From contig NZ_QQWG01000017.1 of NCBI RefSeq assembly GCF_003863355.1, forward strand, positions 31,146 to 95,145: a stretch of 64,000 nucleotides of DNA, in the 5' to 3' direction. A program made the translations under genes and the position numbers. Below, one piece after another: positions 19,959 through 27,869 of this stretch. Every line of letters begins with the position of its first letter. Position 1 is the first letter of the stretch. The stretch comes from Ancylomarina euxina (lineage in GTDB: Bacteria > Bacteroidota > Bacteroidia > Bacteroidales > Marinifilaceae). Below the pieces are notes generated by a model. It ran no database searches and was not told the origin of the DNA. It saw only the letters and a program-made list of their open reading frames with translations.

Positions 19959-20025
19959 TTTAAGGTTCTTTAACATTTATTTTTGTTTTTGTTATCACCC
20001 ATATTCGGTTTTTAAGGTTCTTAAA
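19959..20025 (+). promoter_or_regulatory. paired TTTAAGGTTCTT sites upstream of the beta-propeller gene
   Basis: TTTAAGGTTCTT occurs at 19959-19970 and 20011-20022, 52 bases apart. The second copy is a perfect dyad TTTAAG-GTT-CTTAAA, the first an imperfect one. A TAnnTTTG-like -7 element (TATTTTTG, 19978-19985) lies between them, without an obvious -33 box. This is a plausible repressor or activator binding arrangement ahead of the redox genes. Confidence 0.4.
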
Positions 20026-20120
20026 GATAGATTTAAGAAAATAATCATCACAATTAAAAATGGACTAAACAAAAGAAGACCACAATATAAATCAAAACCC
20101 AATTAACAAAACTTTAAACA

Positions 20121-21698
20121 ATGAAAAACTTAAAACAAGCGCTGGCTTTTATGCTTATCTTATCCACATTTTTTGCTTGTAATGAAGCAAAGGTGGCTAA
20201 AACGACTTTCGTAATGAACGGAACTCTTGAAGGCATCACTGATGGAAAAATCATGCTAAGTACTTTTTCGGAGGAAGGTTCTACTCAAGACTCTGCTCTT
20301 ATTAAAGAAGGTAAATTTATTTTTAAGGGAGATTTCTCTTCGCCCAGACAAGCTTATCTGCAGATTGAAGGGACTAGAGCTTTCAAAATGATTTATGTTG
20401 AGAATGAGGTTATGACTCTTAATGGCAATGTTGAAGAGTTTGGGAAAGCAAGTATCACAGGTAGCCAAGCTCAGGATGGGTTGAATATTTATGACGCTGA
20501 GAAAATGCTTATTGAAGAGAAATATAAGGATGTTATTCCTGAATTCTACAAGCCAGGTATCACTGAAGAAAGAAAAGCAGAGCTTGAGAAAGAAATTGAG
20601 AAACAGATGGTTGAAATGGAAGCTTTAAACGAAAAGTTTATTAAAGAGAATCCAGCAACTTTCCATTCAGTAGTTCTCGTTTCACAGAAACTTTCTGGTA
20701 AGTCAGCTGTTGATGCAGAGAAAACTTTAAATGCTCTTGCTCCAGAACTTCAGAAGAACCCATTGATCGTGAAGCTTAAAGCTAAGTTCGCGAAAATGAA
20801 AGAAGTAGAGAAAGGTTTTGATGAGGTTATGGCTAATGCGAGTAATGTGGCATACAAGGTTGATAGCAAATTTAAAGGAGAAAGCTTAAAGGATATCATT
20901 TATTTAGGAGCTTTTTTAAATAATAATATTTGTGCTTTACAGAAGGATGGAACAGTGCAGATCATTGACCCTATGGGTAAATTGGTGAGTAACTTTAAGC
21001 CTGAATTAAAAGGCGCTCCTGCTTCAATTGCTGTTGATCAGGCAAATCAAATTTATGTTCTTTCTACACTTCAGAAGAAAGTGACTAAAAAAGTAAGAGG
21101 TAAGTCATACGATCGTATGGTTCCTATGGGAGTTGAATGTACTATTTTAAATGAAAAAGGAGAGCAAGTAAATCAGTATAGCTTACCCAGTTTAAAGACA
21201 GCAACAGGAGCTAGGATTTCTGATGATATATTGATTATTGCTGATTATCAGAACAAGCGTATTGCCATGTTTGATGCCAAAACTGGAAATGCTGGTGCTT
21301 CAATAGATGAGATGCGTCCTTGTTGTGGTATTTTAGATTTTTCGGTAAATGCTAAGAAGGAGATCTTGGTTGCTAATCTAGGGGCATTCCGTGTTCAAGG
21401 TTTCGATTTTAAAGGAAAGAATATTGTTGCTTTTGGTCAGAGGGGTAAATCTCTTGATGAGTTTCACGGATGTTGTAACCCAGTAAGTGTAAATAGTCTT
21501 TCTAATGGTGCTATTGTAACAGTTGAGAAGGATCCAACTCGTATTAAGATTTACAGTAAAGAAGGAGCGAAGCAGATTGCTGGAATTGAGGAGTTAGTAA
21601 AAGGATGTTCTCATATTCCAATGATCGTAGACGCTAAAGACAACTTATATCTTGCATCTGGAGCTAAGGGTGTTGTAAAGTGTGTTTCTATAAACTAA
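20121..21698 (+). CDS. DUF4369-like lipoprotein fused to a Cys-pair beta-propeller
   Basis: Secreted lipoprotein of 525 residues with lipobox TFFAC. The N-terminal DUF4369-like domain (about 30-120, MNGTLEGITDGKIMLSTF) resembles that of the two thioredoxin lipoproteins upstream, but the thioredoxin domain is replaced from about residue 250 by a 6-bladed/NHL-type beta-propeller (IAVDQANQIYVLST, DDILIIADYQNKRIAMFD, KKEILVANLGAFRVQGFD, IVDAKDNLYLASG). The propeller carries adjacent cysteine pairs C401-C402 (RPCCGILDF) and C451-C452 (FHGCCNPVSV), single C496 (KGCSHIPM), and a few others. Such vicinal pairs could be redox switches or metal ligands. It precedes the PhnD-like gene by 273 bases. Function unknown; the redox context is the best clue. 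Confidence 0.75.
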   Translation: MKNLKQALAFMLILSTFFACNEAKVAKTTFVMNGTLEGITDGKIMLSTFSEEGSTQDSALIKEGKFIFKGDFSSPRQAYLQIEGTRAFKMIYVENEVMTLNGNVEEFGKASITGSQAQDGLNIYDAEKMLIEEKYKDVIPEFYKPGITEERKAELEKEIEKQMVEMEALNEKFIKENPATFHSVVLVSQKLSGKSAVDAEKTLNALAPELQKNPLIVKLKAKFAKMKEVEKGFDEVMANASNVAYKVDSKFKGESLKDIIYLGAFLNNNICALQKDGTVQIIDPMGKLVSNFKPELKGAPASIAVDQANQIYVLSTLQKKVTKKVRGKSYDRMVPMGVECTILNEKGEQVNQYSLPSLKTATGARISDDILIIADYQNKRIAMFDAKTGNAGASIDEMRPCCGILDFSVNAKKEILVANLGAFRVQGFDFKGKNIVAFGQRGKSLDEFHGCCNPVSVNSLSNGAIVTVEKDPTRIKIYSKEGAKQIAGIEELVKGCSHIPMIVDAKDNLYLASGAKGVVKCVSIN

Positions 21699-21722
21699 GA
21701 ATTCAATTCTTTTGATAAACTT

Positions 21723-21753
21723 AAAGCCTGTCGGATATACCTTGGCAGGCTTT
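21723..21753 (+). terminator. weak terminator-like hairpin after the propeller gene
   Basis: Arms AAAGCCTG and CAGGCTTT (8 bp) with a 15-base loop and only three T before AATC. It lies 25 bases after the stop codon. It may terminate or attenuate between the propeller gene and the PhnD-like gene. Confidence 0.5.
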
Positions 21754-21971
21754 AATCATTCAGAATGAGCATTGATAGACAGAAAGATTAGATTTTGATT
21801 TGTGCCCTTTTAATAAGAACTGTCTTTTAGATAATAGAATGACTAACTCGGGTGAACGATTAAAATCTAAGATGTGCAAAAGCTTTTACTCCAATCGTAA
21901 TGAAATTTGCATTTCACGTCTATCGATATAGAGATATTTTTATGTATTTCAATTAATTAAAGGTTTAAGAG

Positions 21972-22886
21972 ATGAAAATAATGGTGAAAAATAGCTTCTA
22001 TGCTATTTTGATTTGTTTAGTACTGATGGCTTGCTCTTCCAATAAAAATGAAACAGCATTTCAGCCAACAAGCAATTTGAAAGCTTCTTCAGCAGATCAA
22101 ACGCTGACAATTAATCTTGCTGTGAATGATACCTATTGCAAGCAAACCGCTTGTGCTTGTATTCATGATATTGCTGCTCGTGAGTATTTCGATATTCAAA
22201 AGCGATTAAAAACAGATTACAATATCGATTTGAAGTTGAGCTATTTTATGGAATCCTATGAAATGGAAGATGCGATGAAAGCAAAGAAGTTTGATGGTGT
22301 GATTTGTAAGCCATGGACCGCTTTCATGTTGAATGAGGATTATAACATCAAATATAGAAGAGTTGCTGATGTATTAGATGCTTTCAATAATCAATGGTTA
22401 ACAGGTGTTTTCTTAGTAAGAAAAGATTCTGATATCCACTGTTTGGAAGATATCAAGGGTCAAACTCTCGTTGCAGGTCAAGAAGATGCCTACGAGAAAT
22501 ACCATTCACCATTTAGATTGCTAGATGAAAAAGGAATTCAGCCAGGAAGAGTTTATCAGAAAGCAAGCTGTTTAGAATGTATTAACGAGTTGATGGATAA
22601 AAATACTGACGTGGCCCTGGTTTCTGACTATGTGATGAAAGCAAGTTGTGCCGTTGATGTGGCTAGTGAGGATGATTTTCGTATAATCGGAGAAACAGAA
22701 AAAATTCCACTTTGTTCTGTAATTATGGATATGGCAAAAATTTCGGAAGCTGATGCTTTGCGTTTGCAAAATGCCCTATTAGCAGTTTCTGGAAAAAAAT
22801 CAGAAGAAAGTTTGTTAAGTGATGGATTTGTAAAGCCAGCGAGCTGGATTCCTAATCCTTATTTGAAACCCATAGCAAAGAATTAA
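21972..22886 (+). CDS. Cys-rich PhnD/SsuA-like solute-binding lipoprotein
   Basis: Periplasmic-binding-protein-fold lipoprotein of 304 residues, resembling phosphonate-binding PhnD proteins (FDGVICKPWTAFML, GVFLVRKDSDIHCLEDIKGQTLVAG, DVALVSDYVM). Lipobox LMAC gives C21. Unlike ordinary PhnD it has nine further cysteines: C56, C61 and C63 (TYCKQTACACIHD), C112, C157, C200 and C203 (CLEC), C226 and C248. No ABC permease or ATPase lies nearby; instead it is followed after 2 bases by a Tat ferredoxin and then a polyferredoxin. I infer that it is not a transporter component but a cofactor- or substrate-holding partner of that electron-transfer chain. Whether the cysteines bind metal, form disulfides or react is not visible. 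Confidence 0.75.
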   Translation: MKIMVKNSFYAILICLVLMACSSNKNETAFQPTSNLKASSADQTLTINLAVNDTYCKQTACACIHDIAAREYFDIQKRLKTDYNIDLKLSYFMESYEMEDAMKAKKFDGVICKPWTAFMLNEDYNIKYRRVADVLDAFNNQWLTGVFLVRKDSDIHCLEDIKGQTLVAGQEDAYEKYHSPFRLLDEKGIQPGRVYQKASCLECINELMDKNTDVALVSDYVMKASCAVDVASEDDFRIIGETEKIPLCSVIMDMAKISEADALRLQNALLAVSGKKSEESLLSDGFVKPASWIPNPYLKPIAKN

Positions 22887-22888
22887 AG

Positions 22889-23500
22889 ATGACTGAAAAG
22901 AAGAATTGGGACAGACGTAACTTTTTGCGTAAAGCCGGACAGGCTACCTGTGCACTAGCATTAGGAGGACTAGCCTACCGCGTAATTGGTCAGCATATGA
23001 ACGAGGATACAGCAGGCCCACGTTCGAAATATGTTTGGCAAATTGATCCGGAGAAATGCACCAACTGTGGTAAATGTGAGACACTTTGCGTACGCACACC
23101 TTCTGCAGTTAAGGCAGTAAACGATCAAAAAAAATGTTCTTTCTGCGTGGTTTGTCACGGTCACATCTCAGATAATAAGATTGCAAGAGATCAAGATGTG
23201 AATGATGGTGAGAAAATTTGCCCTTATGATGCCGTTACGCGCAGAAATTACTCAGGGGGAAAAGATGGCTATTTCATTTATGATATCGATCATGATAAGT
23301 GCACTGGTTGCGGCAAATGTGCTCATGCCTGTACGGAGAAAGGAACCAAATCCATGTTCCTGATTATCCGTCCGGATTTGTGTCTATCATGTAACTCATG
23401 CGATATTGCAAGCTCTTGTCCTGAAGGAGCGATTGACCGTTTATATATGGGGCCAGAGGATGATTTTAAAGGGATTTACGAACTAGAAGGCATGGTGTAA
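22889..23500 (+). CDS. Tat-exported ferredoxin with four [4Fe-4S]-type motifs
   Basis: Periplasmic electron carrier of 203 residues. The twin-arginine signal is DRRNFLRKAGQ (R9, R10) followed by a hydrophobic stretch CALALGGLAYRVIG. Four cysteine sets are seen: C57/C60/C63/C67, C83/C86/C89 with C111 (CP), C138/C141/C144/C148 and C165/C168/C171/C177 (CP). The arrangement recalls NrfC/DmsB-type subunits of membrane-linked reductases, but no molybdopterin or cytochrome catalytic subunit is encoded here. It sits 2 bases after the PhnD-like gene and its stop overlaps the start of the NosR/NapH-like gene, so the three are co-translated. It probably passes electrons between that membrane protein and a periplasmic acceptor. 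Confidence 0.88.
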   Translation: MTEKKNWDRRNFLRKAGQATCALALGGLAYRVIGQHMNEDTAGPRSKYVWQIDPEKCTNCGKCETLCVRTPSAVKAVNDQKKCSFCVVCHGHISDNKIARDQDVNDGEKICPYDAVTRRNYSGGKDGYFIYDIDHDKCTGCGKCAHACTEKGTKSMFLIIRPDLCLSCNSCDIASSCPEGAIDRLYMGPEDDFKGIYELEGMV

Positions 23501-24531
23501 TGATGAAGAAATATTTAATTGTAATTGGTTTTTTTCTAATCTCATTCCTGAATACAGCATCAGTTGCAGCAAGTGAATTTGCTGGTCTTAATTCGGATCA
23601 TAAGTCTCATAATCTAGATGACTTGAGTAGAGGAAATATTAAAGAGTTTAAGGATAGTTATATTCCTAAAGAATATTTTCCTACACCTGAATATATGGTC
23701 TTTGTAGACCTAGGTGTTTTATTCCTATTGCTTTTAGTTGGACTTTTCTTTGTACTGAAAAGAAAATCACAGCGAGCAATGAGCATTTTAGCAATAATAA
23801 GCTTTGCTTATCTGGGTTTTATTCGTGGGGGATGTGTGTGTCCTGTTGGAGCAATATCCAATACAACCATGGGGATAATAAATCCCGCTCAGATTGGATT
23901 GGCTAGCTTTATCATTTTTATGATCCCCTTATTGATTGCCTTGATAGCTGGGAGAGTATTTTGTACTTCAGGTTGCCCTTTGGGAGCTGTTCAGCACATG
24001 TTGCAAAAGAAAAAGAAGTTTAAGAAGCTGCCTGCGAAGTTAAATAAGGCCTTAAAGATTGTTCCAATCTTAATGCTTATAGCAACCATCTATTATGCGA
24101 TTCAAAGTTCATGTTTCTTGATTTGTCAATTGGAGCCCTATAAGGTGATTTTCTTTACTGGACAAACCTGGTTCGAACAAGCCTTGGCATTTATTATGGG
24201 GAATCCCTTGGAGCCAGTATTTATGGTGGCTTTTGGTATTGTAACATGGATTTATTTGATTTTAGTGTTAGCTTTAGGCTACTGGGTACCAAGACCCTTT
24301 TGTCGCTTTCTATGTCCATATGGTGTTCTTTTGGGAATTGTTTCATACTTTTCTTTTAAGCCACGTCGTATCGTGAATGACTCATGTGTGCATTGTGGAA
24401 TGTGTGAGAAGGTGTGTCCAACTCAGGCTATTGTAATCGATAGAAATTTGAAGTTTTCTTCCCTATCAAATTACGATTGTGTACAATGTAATAAGTGTGC
24501 CTTCAGTTGTAAGAAAAATGCGATCAATTAG
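23500..24531 (+). CDS. NosR/NapH-like membrane polyferredoxin
   Basis: Inner-membrane iron-sulfur protein of 343 residues. After a signal-like N-terminus and a short periplasmic segment come about five to six membrane helices (around 68-86, 92-108, 133-150, 187-202, 236-262) with the CxxxCP-type loops GGCVCPVGA (C112, C114), FCTSGCPLGA (C155, C159) and FCRFLCPYG (C268, C272), plus C205 and C209. The C-terminus holds two ferredoxin motifs (C296/C299/C302/C306 and C327/C330/C333/C337). Such proteins take electrons from quinol or feed them to periplasmic reductases. Its ATG overlaps the stop of the ferredoxin gene (TAATG); an ATG three bases later is also possible. FMN-binding and ApbE partners of true NosR are absent here. 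Confidence 0.88.
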   Translation: MMKKYLIVIGFFLISFLNTASVAASEFAGLNSDHKSHNLDDLSRGNIKEFKDSYIPKEYFPTPEYMVFVDLGVLFLLLLVGLFFVLKRKSQRAMSILAIISFAYLGFIRGGCVCPVGAISNTTMGIINPAQIGLASFIIFMIPLLIALIAGRVFCTSGCPLGAVQHMLQKKKKFKKLPAKLNKALKIVPILMLIATIYYAIQSSCFLICQLEPYKVIFFTGQTWFEQALAFIMGNPLEPVFMVAFGIVTWIYLILVLALGYWVPRPFCRFLCPYGVLLGIVSYFSFKPRRIVNDSCVHCGMCEKVCPTQAIVIDRNLKFSSLSNYDCVQCNKCAFSCKKNAIN

Positions 24532-24588
24532 TAAATAAATAGAAAGATTATTAACGAGTAACAATCGTTTACTCACAAAACTGAATCA

Positions 24589-25761
24589 ATGAAAAAAATA
24601 ATTTTATCCTTGCTTGCATTATTTGTTTTTGGGAACGTTTTCTCGCAAGGAATTGAATTCGAGCACGGTACTTTTTCCGAGGTTTTGGCTAAAGCAAAAA
24701 AAGAAAACAAAGTCGTGTTTATGGATTGTTATACCACTTGGTGTGGACCATGTAAGTATCTGGCAAAAAATATTTTTACTCAAAAAGAAGTGGGTGATTT
24801 CTTTAATAAGAATTTCGTGAATGTGAAAATGGATATGGAATCAGAAGCAGGAAAGCCTTTGATGGAAAGATATCAAGTTTCTGCTTTTCCTACTTTATTG
24901 TGGTTAGATAGTGATGGCAATATTCAGCACAAAATGGTGGGAGCCGGTGATGCCAATTCTTTGTTGGAAACTGCCAAGTTGGCTTTGGATTCCAAGAACA
25001 ATTGGGCAGCTCTGAATAAACAATTTGAAAAAGGGGATCGCAGTTCGGAATTCATGCAAAAATATATTTTGACTTCTGCAAAAGCGGGTATTGATACAAA
25101 AGAGGCCGTTGAGAGCTATTTTTCAAGCAAAAAAACAGAGGATTTAATCAATGTCAAAGATGCAGAATTAATTGCGAGCACAATCAAAAGCACAGCAAAT
25201 CCAGTTTTTCACTTTGTGTTGAAAAATAGGGCTAAATTTTACACCGTAGCTGATAAAGCAAACATCGACCAATTTTTGGAGTATACCATGCTTGGAGAAA
25301 TGGGACAATTGGTTCGTAAAGGCGATATGGAAGCCCTTAATCTTAAGAAGAATGAATTGATTGCGCTGGACAAAGAAGTCGGAACTAAGGTGGTTGCATT
25401 TTTGGATATGAATATGCTTCAAAGAGATCCTGATCAGAAGAAGTTTTTTCAGGCAATGGCTGATTATGCCGTGAAGTATGATTTTGATAATTCAGAGAAT
25501 CTAAATCGCTATGCTTGGACAATTGCCGAAGCAAAAGAAGCTCTGGGTAAAGAGCTTTTAAGCACAGCTCTTAAGATGGCGAAACGTTCGGTTGAATTGA
25601 ATGCGAACTTTGCAAATATTGATACCTACGCTTTCTTATTGAATAAAGTAGGTCAAAAAGAAGAAGCTAAATTTCAAGCTGAAAAATCAGTGAAACTTGC
25701 TCCTGAAGATCAGAAGAAAGACCTGTGGGCAGTGAAATTTCTTAGTGGAGAAGAAAACTAA
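24589..25761 (+). CDS. secreted thioredoxin-family protein with TPR-like C-terminus
   Basis: Exported thiol-disulfide protein of 390 residues. Sec signal peptide MKKIILSLLALFVFGNVFSQG without a lipobox; thioredoxin domain at about 22-135 with MDCYTTWCGPCKYLAKNIF (C52, C55) and cis-Pro SAFPTLLWLDSDG; the rest (about 140-390) is helical, ending in a TPR-like stretch (LNKVGQKEEAKFQAEKSVKLAPED). The WCGPC active site and C-terminal helices are like the DUF255/thioredoxin_7-type proteins of Bacteroidota. It follows the polyferredoxin gene by 57 bases without a terminator, so it likely closes that operon and could maintain the Cys-rich partners upstream. Confidence 0.85.
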   Translation: MKKIILSLLALFVFGNVFSQGIEFEHGTFSEVLAKAKKENKVVFMDCYTTWCGPCKYLAKNIFTQKEVGDFFNKNFVNVKMDMESEAGKPLMERYQVSAFPTLLWLDSDGNIQHKMVGAGDANSLLETAKLALDSKNNWAALNKQFEKGDRSSEFMQKYILTSAKAGIDTKEAVESYFSSKKTEDLINVKDAELIASTIKSTANPVFHFVLKNRAKFYTVADKANIDQFLEYTMLGEMGQLVRKGDMEALNLKKNELIALDKEVGTKVVAFLDMNMLQRDPDQKKFFQAMADYAVKYDFDNSENLNRYAWTIAEAKEALGKELLSTALKMAKRSVELNANFANIDTYAFLLNKVGQKEEAKFQAEKSVKLAPEDQKKDLWAVKFLSGEEN

Positions 25762-25811
25762 GCATAGAAAATTGAAGCCTTGCTTTTGATCTGAAAGTAG
25801 AGAAATTTATA

Positions 25812-25858
25812 AAAACTGTAGACTGGGGGCTATAAGCTTGCCGTCTGCAGTTTTTTTT
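25812..25858 (+). terminator. rho-independent terminator of the redox operon
   Basis: Arms AAAACTGTAGAC (25812-25823) and GTCTGCAGTTTT (25843-25854) pair over 12 positions with one wobble, followed by a run of eight T. It ends transcription 50 bases after the thioredoxin stop. Confidence 0.9.
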
Positions 25859-25984
25859 GTTTCATGATGTATCTCATGCTTGTGAGTATTTGAAAGTGTA
25901 ATGAATTGATATAAAGTCTTTTTAAGTTTTGTCTTTACTTTATTCTATTTCTTTCTTTAATTTCTTATTGACAAGTTGATATTC

Positions 25985-25992
25985 TAATTTTG
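25985..25992 (+). promoter_or_regulatory. -7 element (TAATTTTG) for tdh
   Basis: Perfect match to the Bacteroidota -7 consensus TAnnTTTG, 96 bases before the tdh start. No TTTG box at the usual distance; a TTG at 25968-25970 is closer than normal. Weak call. Confidence 0.35.
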
Positions 25993-26088
25993 TTTTTATT
26001 ATTTTCGAAAAATAATTGAGGTGCTTATATATTAGCTTTCAATTAGACACAAAATACTTTAACTTACAGATTTACTTATAATACGACA

Positions 26089-27120
26089 ATGGCTAAAATG
26101 AAGGCTCTAGTAAAATCCAAAGCAGAAAAAGGCTTGTGGATGGAAGAAGTTGATGTTCCTAAAGTAGGCATTAACGATGTTCTTGTTAAAATAAAGAAAA
26201 CAGCTATTTGCGGTACCGATCTTCACATTTATAAATGGGATGAGTGGGCTCAAAATACCATTAAACCTGGGATGATCATCGGGCATGAATATGTTGGTGA
26301 AGTTGCTGAAATGGGAGCTGGTGTTACTGGTTTTAAAATTGGTGATCGTGTAACAGGCGAAGGTCATATTGCATGTGGACATTGCAGAAACTGTCGTAGA
26401 GGTCGTAAACATGTATGTGAAAATACAGTTGGTATTGGTGTGAATATCGATGGTATATTTGCTGAGTACGCTGCTATTCCATCATCGAATTTGATGAAGA
26501 TGAGTGATCAGATTGACGACGAATTATTGGCTATTATGGATCCATTCGGGAATGCAACTCACACAGCATTATCTTTCTCTGTTATTGGAGAGGATGTGCT
26601 TGTTACAGGTGCTGGACTGATCGGTTCTATGGCTGTAGCTATTGCAAAGTTTGCAGGAGCTCGTTACGTTGTGGCTACTGAAACGAATCCTTACCGAATT
26701 GAACTGGCTAAGAAAATGGGGGCAACTCGTGTTGTCAACCCAATGGAAGAAAGCCTTGACGATGTCATGAAGGAATTAGGTGTAATTGGATTTGATATAG
26801 GTTTGGAATGTTCAGGTTCGCCTGCAGCTTTCAACGATATGGTTTCACATATGTACAACTCAGGTAAGATTTCATTATTAGGTATTTTACCATCACAAAC
26901 TCAGGTAAACTGGAGTGATATCATTTTCAAAGGTCTTCAGTTGAAAGGTATTTATGGTCGCGAAATGTACGAAACATGGTACCAAATGGAGCAAATGTTG
27001 ATGAGTGGATTAGATCTTTCTCCAATGATTTCACATCGATTCGATGCTGCTGATTTCCAAAAAGGTTTTGATATTATGGAAGAAGGCAATTGTGGAAAAG
27101 TAATCTTGAATTGGGAATAA
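26089..27120 (+). CDS. tdh: L-threonine 3-dehydrogenase
   Basis: Zinc-dependent medium-chain dehydrogenase that oxidises L-threonine to 2-amino-3-ketobutyrate with NAD, in the cytosol; the product goes on to glycine. The 343-residue length is right for Tdh. Catalytic zinc ligands C41 ([15 protein letters not shown]), H66 and E67 (GHEYVGEV) and structural zinc cysteines C96/C99/C102/C110 are present; the WDEWAQ stretch and [21 protein letters not shown] are typical of Tdh rather than alcohol dehydrogenase. The Rossmann fold begins at [13 protein letters not shown]. It stands alone between two terminators. No kbl (2-amino-3-ketobutyrate ligase) gene is in the window, although Kbl would be expected elsewhere. 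Confidence 0.95.
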   Translation: MAKMKALVKSKAEKGLWMEEVDVPKVGINDVLVKIKKTAICGTDLHIYKWDEWAQNTIKPGMIIGHEYVGEVAEMGAGVTGFKIGDRVTGEGHIACGHCRNCRRGRKHVCENTVGIGVNIDGIFAEYAAIPSSNLMKMSDQIDDELLAIMDPFGNATHTALSFSVIGEDVLVTGAGLIGSMAVAIAKFAGARYVVATETNPYRIELAKKMGATRVVNPMEESLDDVMKELGVIGFDIGLECSGSPAAFNDMVSHMYNSGKISLLGILPSQTQVNWSDIIFKGLQLKGIYGREMYETWYQMEQMLMSGLDLSPMISHRFDAADFQKGFDIMEEGNCGKVILNWE

Positions 27121-27145
27121 TCTCAATCCAAATATATGATTTAAT

Positions 27146-27172
27146 AAAAGCTCAGCTATTTGCTGAGCTTTT
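27146..27172 (+). terminator. rho-independent terminator after tdh
   Basis: Perfect 11-bp stem AAAAGCTCAGC/GCTGAGCTTTT around a five-base loop, 25 bases after the tdh stop. Confidence 0.88.
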
Positions 27173-27281
27173 CTATTATATCATGGATTTTTATAAAAAC
27201 TTCTTAGTAAGCTCTATTTATAGGGAGCTCTGATTTCAAATTAAGCTTGAGATACCAATTTTGATTATAAAAAGCAGTATA

Positions 27282-27740
27282 ATGTCACAGGAAATATATT
27301 TAATTAGTGCTTGTTTACTGGGTGTCAATTGTAGATACAATGGAACAAGTATCCGAATCTTTGAACTTGATAACTTAATTGATTCTGGTCGTTTAATACC
27401 CGTTTGCCCTGAAGTTTTAGGAGGACTAGCAACACCACGTGAAGCTTGTGAAATTATCACTCAGAATGATGGGAGTAAAAAGGTGATGACTGAGAGCGGT
27501 CTTGATTATACTTCTGAATTCCAAATCGGTGCAAAAAGAGTTTTAGATATTGCACAAACTTGTGATGTCAGGAAAGTTATTCTGAAGGCTAATAGTCCCT
27601 CTTGCGGTTGTGGAAATATCTACGATGGAACATTCTCTGGTAAATTAATTGAGGGTAATGGTTTAAGCTCTCAACTTCTTCTTGAAAATGGTATTGAGGT
27701 TTATAATGAACACAATTGGGCTGAGGGCGAATTTGTATAA
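27282..27740 (+). CDS. DUF523 family protein
   Basis: Small cytosolic protein of about 152 residues in the DUF523 family, whose biochemical role is not established. Hallmarks seen: SACLLGVNCRYNG at the N-terminus, VCPEVLGGLATPREACEI, and KANSPSCGCGNIYDGTFSGKL, with four to six conserved cysteines that may bind a metal. I chose the ATG at 27282 (MSQEIYLISACLLG); the frame is open further back to a TTG at 27261, but the family starts close to SACLLG. Stand-alone gene between the tdh terminator and the MATE gene. Confidence 0.85.
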   Translation: MSQEIYLISACLLGVNCRYNGTSIRIFELDNLIDSGRLIPVCPEVLGGLATPREACEIITQNDGSKKVMTESGLDYTSEFQIGAKRVLDIAQTCDVRKVILKANSPSCGCGNIYDGTFSGKLIEGNGLSSQLLLENGIEVYNEHNWAEGEFV

Positions 27741-27869
27741 GTTCCTTTCAATTTTTTGTCTCAAATTCAATCGTGAAATTATTAATTCATAAGGTCTTTT
27801 CATTTACCTTCGCAGCCCATCAGATTATTGCATTTATACAGTAATCTCTTCTATTCAATTTTTTCGATA

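Larger units (their letters stand above)
25762..26088. other. 327-base gap between the redox operon and tdh
   Basis: Contains the terminator at 25812-25858 and, near 25985, a TAnnTTTG element for tdh. Otherwise very AT-rich; no gene is seen. Confidence 0.6.

Noticed and set aside
27261..27281. TTG start extending the DUF523 protein
   Set aside because: The family begins a few residues before SACLLG and an ATG is present at 27282.
27828..27869. TTG start extending the MATE protein
   Set aside because: The ATG at 27870 gives the normal family N-terminus; the extension overlaps the likely promoter.
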